A stretch of DNA of 64,000 bases, taken from assembly GCA_961205875.1 (NCBI GenBank), contig OY540820.1:3348001-3412000 (forward strand). Reading direction: 5' to 3'. Positions 58,101-64,000 of the stretch are shown piece by piece. This DNA comes from Sialis fuliginosa. Taxonomy: Eukaryota; Arthropoda; Insecta; Megaloptera; Sialidae. Numbering within the stretch: position 1 is the stretch's first letter; each line of letters opens with the position of its first letter. The translations under genes were made by a program, and so were the position numbers. The notes under the pieces are model-generated. The model worked only from the letters and a program-made list of their open reading frames with translations. It had not been told where the DNA came from and searched no databases.

Positions 58101-58544
58101 AGAGATGGGAAAAATGAGTCTTTTTAGTGACTCGACTCATTTGAATCAATTCTGTAATAAGAATCGTTCTTACTGATTCGTTCACTTATAGAATATGCAA
58201 AAAAAACATTGAAGACCTTTTTTTAGCTTACAAACTGTACTTTATTAAATTCCTGCTAGAACTTATTTAAAAAAAGAAGTCGAAATCATATAATTAAAAA
58301 TTGATAACCTTTTTTTGCTCCTAAGTTATAAAAATTTTAATACTTTTTTTGCTCATATAAAAAAAATGTTTATATATTGTTTTATTGTACAATGTTATAC
58401 GAATCTTTTCTTTTATATTTTACAATATAATAAAAAAAAAATAAAAAAATAACGATTCTTTTTAAAAATACTGACTCGAGTCGATTCGTTCACCGAAAAT
58501 AATCGTTCCAAAAGAACGAACCGTTCATGAATTACACATCTCTA
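58101..58544 (+). mobile_element. hAT-type MITE (TAGAGATG ends), 444 bp
   Basis: Ends tagagatgggaaaa and acacatctcta. Flanks gtacttat and gtacgtat are a 7 of 8 target duplication. Subterminal DNA is rich in gaatcgttc / gaacgatt-type motifs on both sides. Confidence 0.87.
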
Positions 58545-58555
58545 GTACGTATGTA

Positions 58556-58995
58556 CTAACAAGGGGACCACTAGACCCTTATCGCACCAATTTGTTTAAA
58601 AAAAATAGGATTGTAATAGTGGCAAACCGTTTGATGGAAAACTTATAAACAAACGAGAAAAAAATTATGAAATTCCTTAGTAAATTTGCTTAAACATATG
58701 TAACTACTTAACAAAAAAAATCGATCGCAACGAGGATGAAACCCGGTCATTCACGCTTGTCAGCCCGTAGCGCTAACGACCGAGCCACCGCTATTGTTTT
58801 GTTTGACTTCAACTGAATAGGTTTTTTATACATATCTTTAAGCGAATTTACAGAGGAATTTCTTAATTTATTTTCTAGTTTGTTTATGAGTTTTCCGTCA
58901 AATGGCTTGGTGTGTAGGTTTGTCTATGCCATTACTACAAGTCTAATTTTTAAAAGCAAATTCGTGCGACAAGGATCTGGTGGTCCCCTTGTTAG
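58556..58995. repeat. Foldback element with a tRNA-like loop, 440 bp
   Basis: ctaacaaggggaccac at 58556 is inverted at 58980-58995. Stems continue through gttt-atggaaaac-tataaacaaac and aaattcct-tgtaaatt-gctt. The remaining central sequence contains the tRNA-like segment 58724-58792. Confidence 0.85.
58724..58792 (-). ncRNA. tRNA-like (SINE-type) sequence in the foldback loop
   Basis: The minus strand reads gcggtggctcggtcgttagc, then gctacgggctgacaagcg, then gaccgggtttcatcctcg. TGGCTCGGTCG fits the pol III A box and GGGTTTCATCC is a one-to-two-mismatch B box, spaced as in tRNA genes. The anticodon stem is poor, so this is a tRNA pseudogene or SINE head, not a working tRNA. Confidence 0.55.
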
Positions 58996-59154
58996 AATAA
59001 AACTACATTTTTTGGTCTTGCAGCATCGATTTATTACGCTTTATTTATCCAATTAATCTGAAATTTTCATGAAAAATTTACAACAACTATATATCTTTCA
59101 TTACACGCATGAGATTATTTTTTCAATTACTTTTTAACAAAAAATAAATTAAAT

Positions 59155-59533
59155 ATCCCGGGAAAAAATTCAGATCTGAAGTGATCAAATCAGATCCCGA
59201 TAGATCTGCATTTTGAGACATCATATTTTTTCACTGGTTTTTGATCTATGGAGACCTGCAAAGATCTACAAATATCTACAAAGATCTACAACGATCTACA
59301 AAGTTCTCTGAAGATCGTTGAAATTTTCTTGAATTGTCAACGTTTCAGTCTCTATCACGATCTTCAACGACTTTAGAGATCTTTGTAGATCGTTGTAGAT
59401 TTTTGTAGGTCGTTGTAGATCTTTGCAGGTTTCCACAGATCAAAAACCAGTGAAAAAATATGATGTTGTCTCAAAATGCAGATCTATCGGGATTTGATTT
59501 GATCACTTCAAATCTAAAATTTTTTCCCGGGAT
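59155..59533. repeat. 379 bp hairpin with agatctacaa internal repeats
   Basis: atcccgggaaaaaatt and its inverse at the right end open a stem nearly through the whole element. Each arm holds several agatctacaa / ttgtagatct repeats near the loop (59255-59420). Confidence 0.93.
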
Positions 59534-59796
59534 GTTTTTTTTGATGGAAAAATGAAATTTTCATTTTCATTGACAACCATTTTGTAAAAAAATAAAAATA
59601 GAGAAAAGGGTTGTAAATGTACATTTATTAATTGCCTGGTCAACAAATCGACGACACGTGTGTAGTGTGTGTTGAGCCAGGCCTGCACAAGCAAACACAC
59701 TCGCAGATGCATGTATAGAGTTTCAGATGGTCTATTACCGATCTGGTTTTAAATTCAAGACACGCTTGTGATATTTACTCCCGTGTTTTTCTTTGA

Positions 59797-60012
59797 TTGG
59801 AAATCAATGGAAATCTAACGCCCGATGATGATGAGCCTAACGGAAACACACAAAAACGAGAAAATAAAATTTATTACATTTCATTTCAGCCTAATGATGG
59901 AATTCGCACCACCGCACAGTTTAGAATCGAACATGTGATATACATTGCTGCCGGCTTTATGGGTTATATCTTTTCTGTATCTATGACTTTTTCGTTCCAC
60001 GAATATTTCTGA
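59797..60012 (+). CDS. Unrecognised open frame, possible decayed exon
   Basis: 71 codons open after a stop and start with TTG (no early ATG). They read EINGNLTPDDDEPNGNTQKR, later GIRTTAQFRIEHVIYIAAGF then a hydrophobic segment MGYIFSVSMTF. Codon use is less A/T-driven than nearby frames, and an acceptor-like tttcatttcag lies at about 59878-59888. The C-terminal ~20 residues could be a membrane segment. No family is recognised. Confidence 0.25.
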   Translation: MEINGNLTPDDDEPNGNTQKRENKIYYISFQPNDGIRTTAQFRIEHVIYIAAGFMGYIFSVSMTFSFHEYF

Positions 60013-60014
60013 TA

Positions 60015-60290
60015 TCATTACTTGCAAATGAAGCTGTATATTGTATTAAAATTATTTCTATAAAGTGCTGCTATCTTTTTTATACCATTTCAGAAGTTGT
60101 TTTCAGTAAAAATTTATCTGTGTCTAATGAAGTTTGAGAATTTATTGTTAATTATGTTTACCTTAATCAACATCACTTACTGTATTATATAAATGTTTAA
60201 AAAAAATAATATTAAGCTAGTATAATCAACAAGTAATTTTGGGGAACATTCAAAAGGGTCACGTAGATTTGGATCTTCAATTGATTTGCT
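60015..60290. other. AT-rich spacer, nothing recognised
   Basis: No structure noted. Confidence 0.4.
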
Positions 60291-60291
60291 A

Positions 60292-61408
60292 ACACGGAAA
60301 GGTCCCCAGGCGCCACTCTCCGAATTTAATGAAACTTGGTAAAAATGTTAATTAGGTAAAAATTAAGGACACCTTTTGTACGTATACGTTTGTAAGTTTA
60401 GGGGGTGAAATAGATCCTTGAAAATGAGGGTAAAATTTTAAATTTGTAAATAGCTTGTAAACCGCTTGGAATAGTGGATTGTGTGTATTACAAAAGTTTG
60501 GTATATAAGGTAGTGGCACCAGTCTTGGCAAGGACCCCAGTAATGGCAAATTTTTAATTAAATGTACTGAATTAGAAATATGTGTTATTTGATTACTACT
60601 ATTTCTGAATATATTAATCTATATACATTTAACTGTCTTACAACGTGATTTGATGACAATCGGCCAATATGTGTCAAAATGGCGGACATTTAAACTAATT
60701 TATTAGTATAATTTATTTATTAATTATTATATTATCATAGCAACTGCGTTACATTGTTTCAAATTTGACGATTCTTTCTTTTATATATTTTGTGTCGTAC
60801 TACTTATCATTTTGTAATCATTAGCAAGTGTCCATCACTGTGTACTCATTACTGGATTCATTTTATCCATTAGTGAAGAAAAAACATAAACAAAATAAAA
60901 TGCTATATTTAAAATTGATTAAATAAAAAGTTACTACTTGTTTTATTAGTAACATGAATTGCTATTAGTAACACGAGTTCATAAGAATTACAAAAAACAA
61001 GCCCATTAATAAAAAAAACGCCTTTATCTTATATGTATATTGAAATTTTCATTGTATTCACAATACTACACTCTATTGATTTACGAAAGAAAAAATGGTA
61101 ATTTTTGAAAAAAATTGAGGAGTATAAATTATTTCATCCAAATAAAAATTGTAGAGAGTACCACATTCATACTATTTTATAGCTTTTGTAATACCAAACA
61201 AACGTACTATACACATATGCCACTATTCCAAGCGGTTTACGAGCTATTTACAAATTTAAAGTTTTACCCTCATTTTCAAAGATCGATTTCACCCCCTAAA
61301 CTTAAAAACGGGCACTGATAAAAATAGGCGACCTTAATTTTTATCTGATTAACATTTTTACCAAGTTCATTAAAATCGGAGAGTGGCGCCTGGGGATTTC
61401 TCCTTGTG
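60292..61408. repeat. Foldback element interrupted by a GGCACCAGT MITE
   Basis: ccccaggcgccactctccga on the left is inverted at about 61377-61396. Arms continue through agggggtgaaat, aatttgtaaatagct and aaccgcttggaatagtgg. The MITE 60513-61025 sits at the centre of the left arm's inner end. The incidental frames 60352-60549 and 61115-61318 read the same arm in opposite directions. Confidence 0.88.
60513..61025 (-). mobile_element. GGCACCAGT-family MITE nested in the foldback
   Basis: gtggcaccagtcttggca follows TA (60511-60512). The body is the reverse of 38951-39491, and a small part of the right end is deleted (ending acgcctttatctta). Confidence 0.83.
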
Positions 61409-61433
61409 AGATTTCGACTTTGGCGACTGTTTA

Positions 61434-61975
61434 CAGAGCCGGCCTTTGCGATTCTGGCGCCCCAGGTGAGATTTTTTTTGACCCCCCCCCCGTCCCCCTT
61501 TAGTGACGATCATTAAAAATTATCCGCACAAAAAAAAAAACGTGTGAGAAAAATATCGAAATGAATAAAATGTATAGAAAAATGAAAAATACCATCAAAT
61601 ACACTTTTTATTAATTCATTACTGTAATATAATAATATAATATAACTAAAATTGTATAAAAGATTTCTTCCTGGCTTTCATGTCTGCCAAATTTTCGATT
61701 GTTGTCTCAAAATAGGTTTGCTACAACTTTATTTTCAATTGAAAGAATAGCCAAATTATTCAACCTATCTTCTATCATAGCCGATCGCAAATAAGTTTTT
61801 ATCAATTTTAATTTAAAAATCAAAACTATTATTCAAAAAATATATATAGCTTAAATTTGGCGCCCTAGAACAGAACATAGAAAATAAGTTTAAAACAATT
61901 GGCGCCATCACGAAATTGGCGCCCCAGGCTGTCGCCTGGGTCGCCTGGCCGTTCGGCCGGCCCTAACTGTTTACT
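61434..61975 (+). mobile_element. hAT-type MITE, 542 bp, exact 8 bp target duplication
   Basis: It starts cagagccggcc and ends ggccggcccta. ACTGTTTA flanks both sides exactly (61426-61433, 61976-61983). The GC-rich ends contain ctggcgccccagg / cgccccaggctg. The interior is A/T-rich and non-coding. Confidence 0.92.
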
Positions 61976-61984
61976 TGCACCACT

Positions 61985-62800
61985 TTAGTGGCAAAGGGCC
62001 ATTAAAAATAGATTTTATCTCATTTCTAGTTAGTCTTATGACCAAAATAGTTGTTCACAATATTAAAGAAAAGATAATTTTCAATAACTTTTGTCTAAAA
62101 CATTGTATTCTATGTTCATGTGTTAGGTCTTCTTAATATAATACTACATATTACATTTATTTATCAATTTTAAAGAAACTTTTGATATTTAAAACTCAAA
62201 CTTTTCAGTTAAAAATAAAGAAATCATTTCTATAAACAAGTTAGTAAAATCAATCAATATTTATTCTCCAAGTATTAAATAAATTATGAAAGAAAACGAA
62301 GTAAATAAAACTATAGGAACATTTTTCATAACTTCAAGTTTTTAACTTCATGACAATAGAAAATAATATTTTATCGTTATTTGAAACACTTATCTTGTAC
62401 AGAGTTTCAGATTGTATTTGAGATTGGATTCTTTTAAAATAAACATATAAATAGACTAAGAAAATATTGAAGTGGTCACATACATTTCCATGATAATCTC
62501 ATATCTAGTTATTGCAGTTGCTACAAACTTTCAAATTTGAAAATACAAACTTTATTTAAACTTTCCAGTAGCGTTTTCAGATATCACTGAATCGTAAACA
62601 AGGATTTTGTGAACAAAATGACAATTCTCTTGACCGATGTTAGTCTTTTGTATTGCTTGGTACATTATTTGCCGGAATGTTAACTTAAGGTGTGTTTTTT
62701 ATATATAAAATTTTACATACTAGTATCATTATAATTGAAGAAAAGAAATGGAAAAGCTAATCGCAAAAATGTTTTTTTTCAATAAAAAGAAACTTCTGAC
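61985..62800. other. AT-rich spacer, nothing recognised
   Basis: No element ends or coding signal. Confidence 0.45.
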
Positions 62801-62811
62801 ACAGTGGCGTA

Positions 62812-63109
62812 GGAACGGGGGGGGGGGGTTTTGGGGTCGAACCCCCCCCCGAAATATTCAATGTTCTTAAAATATGCGAAATAATAATTTTGAATTGAAT
62901 TACTTTTTTTTTTTTTTTGATCATATGTTAACTGTAGTTAGTTATATGACAAAAAAAAAAAAAATGGTCTTCAATAACTACTTTTTATTAATTAATTTTC
63001 AATTGTGTGACCTTTTTTTTTTTTTAGTTATAAGATTAGAAATTATAAATATAAAATTTTAGATCATTCGATTAGAAATTATAATAAAATTTTTCTTACT
63101 ACGCCACTG
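62812..63109 (+). mobile_element. hAT-type MITE (CAGTGGCGTAG ends), 298 bp, exact 8 bp target duplication
   Basis: Ends cagtggcgtag and ctacgccactg. TTCTGACA is duplicated exactly (62804-62811, 63110-63117). It carries long G, C, T and A homopolymers. The frame 62874-63062 lies inside and is not a gene. Solo ends of the same type occur at 44329 and 56784. Confidence 0.93.
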
Positions 63110-63399
63110 TTCTGACATTCATATTTCATTAAAATATGTTATTAATTTTTTGTAAATTGTTAAACGTATTTATAAATATGCTTGAAAGAGATATAAAAGC
63201 AGTTTATTTATTGTGGCAGATTACATAAGCAAAATTTTGACGACATAGTAAAATTGTATATTGTTTATATGGAAAGAATAGTGCGTAGTATAAAATGTTA
63301 TAAAATATTATTTATAAAACTTATATAGACACGACATAAAATTTTCTTTTTCTTTTATATCAACCTTATTAAGTGGACCATCTATGAAATTTTGAAATA

Positions 63400-63425
63400 T
63401 ATAGCGGGCCGGATTAAAGTGATAT
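63400..63425 (+). mobile_element. hAT-type scrap (gcgggccggatt)
   Basis: A short GC-rich subterminal-like piece without ends. Confidence 0.25.
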
Positions 63426-63552
63426 TTTGAAAAAAAAATTCCATTATACATATAAACGTATATTCTTTTGTAAATCTGTTTGATTTGATATTTGATAATT
63501 GATAAATACAGTAATATTAGTATAAAATTCTGAATTTTTTAATAAATAAATC

Positions 63553-63715
63553 TGCCAAGTGCGTGTTGGGCACGCACATGATAGGTTTCCGTAGTCATTA
63601 CGATTTATAAACAAGAGTTATTAAAAAATTTTTTATAAACTATTCCATTGAAAGTATTAACTAAAAGCTACATTCTATAAGGTTTTCTAGTTTTCTACGG
63701 AAACCTAAAACAAGG
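63553..63715 (+). repeat. Repeat with ggtttccgtag / ctacggaaacc inverted motif
   Basis: ctgccaagtgcgtgttgggc, then cacgcacatgataggtttcc, form a conserved-looking GC block. ggtttccgtag (63587) is inverted as ctacggaaacc (63697-63707). The rest, to the window end, is A/T-rich with nothing recognised. Confidence 0.45.
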
Positions 63716-64000
63716 ATTTTTATACTTTTAAACCTTGCAGCAATAATTCAATATTTTGAACAATGTTCAATACAGAATTTATAATTAAGATTCTTTGTAT
63801 ACTATCAGCATTCTTGTATTATTTCAGAGATATTTAATTGCTATTTAATTTCTATTCGAGATTACTTAAAGCCCTTGAGATCATATAACAATATAATTAA
63901 AAAACCTAACTATTTATTATTCAATAAAAAAAACGTTTTTTTTTCTTTCACTAATTTGTGCCCTAAAATTATAAAAATTTTATACAATTAGACCAGCAAA

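Noticed and set aside
58724-58792. Functional tRNA gene
   Set aside because: A and B boxes are recognisable but the anticodon stem does not pair properly and the B box is imperfect; better read as a SINE/tRNA-like relic.
1-64000. CRISPR array, operon or prokaryotic gene cluster
   Set aside because: No regularly spaced direct repeats with unique spacers and no long frames; base composition and transposon families are eukaryotic.

Overview
The window is AT-rich (clearly above 70% A+T by eye) eukaryotic intergenic DNA packed with transposable-element relics. It carries piggyBac, Tc1/mariner, pogo/Tigger, hAT, Helitron, BEL/Pao-like LTR and non-LTR remnants, long CA and GTATG-type simple repeats, and a short CCTAA run. 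This mixture fits an arthropod, most likely an insect (hemipteran or lepidopteran-like); the species cannot be fixed from the sequence. I find no intact host protein-coding gene. Almost all open frames here are short and lie inside repeats.

Layout. 1-5 kb: a 962 bp near-perfect palindrome at the window edge, then a GC-richer minus-strand open frame of unknown identity and a dispersed repeat with ~120 bp tandem units. 5.5-7.6 kb: a small GC-rich patch with a CTCF-like site, then a composite element split by a 989 bp internally deleted piggyBac element. 8.5-16.5 kb: several hAT-type MITEs with 8 bp target duplications, an 885 bp Helitron and a nested Harbinger-like MITE. 17-25 kb: two related foldback elements (one split by a TA-inserted MITE), an hAT element, a 1.58 kb foldback and a minimal Helitron. 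25-31 kb: a degraded pogo-like element with a zinc-finger relic, tandem duplications, a GC-rich island and a non-LTR retrotransposon C-terminus. 31.3-36.7 kb: a 5.4 kb foldback carrying, in nested order, a TTAA-inserted MITE, a broken Tc1 transposase and a 2 kb inner foldback. 37-44 kb: more MITEs, a 0.7 kb foldback and a pogo/Tigger MITE. 44.5-47 kb: a 2.5 kb foldback interrupted by a BEL/Pao-like LTR plus primer-binding site. 47-56 kb: Helitron ends, a second pogo/Tigger MITE and a 1.1 kb palindrome. 57-63 kb: a dense set of hAT MITEs and palindromes, one with a tRNA-like sequence in its loop.

The elements do not form a pathway. The most notable organisation is the density of long inverted repeats (about a dozen, 0.2-5.4 kb), several nested and datable against each other. 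Three insertion events have an unoccupied counterpart, or identical target duplications, inside the window. Long hairpins of this kind could be transcribed into double-stranded RNA, but nothing in the sequence shows that they are.
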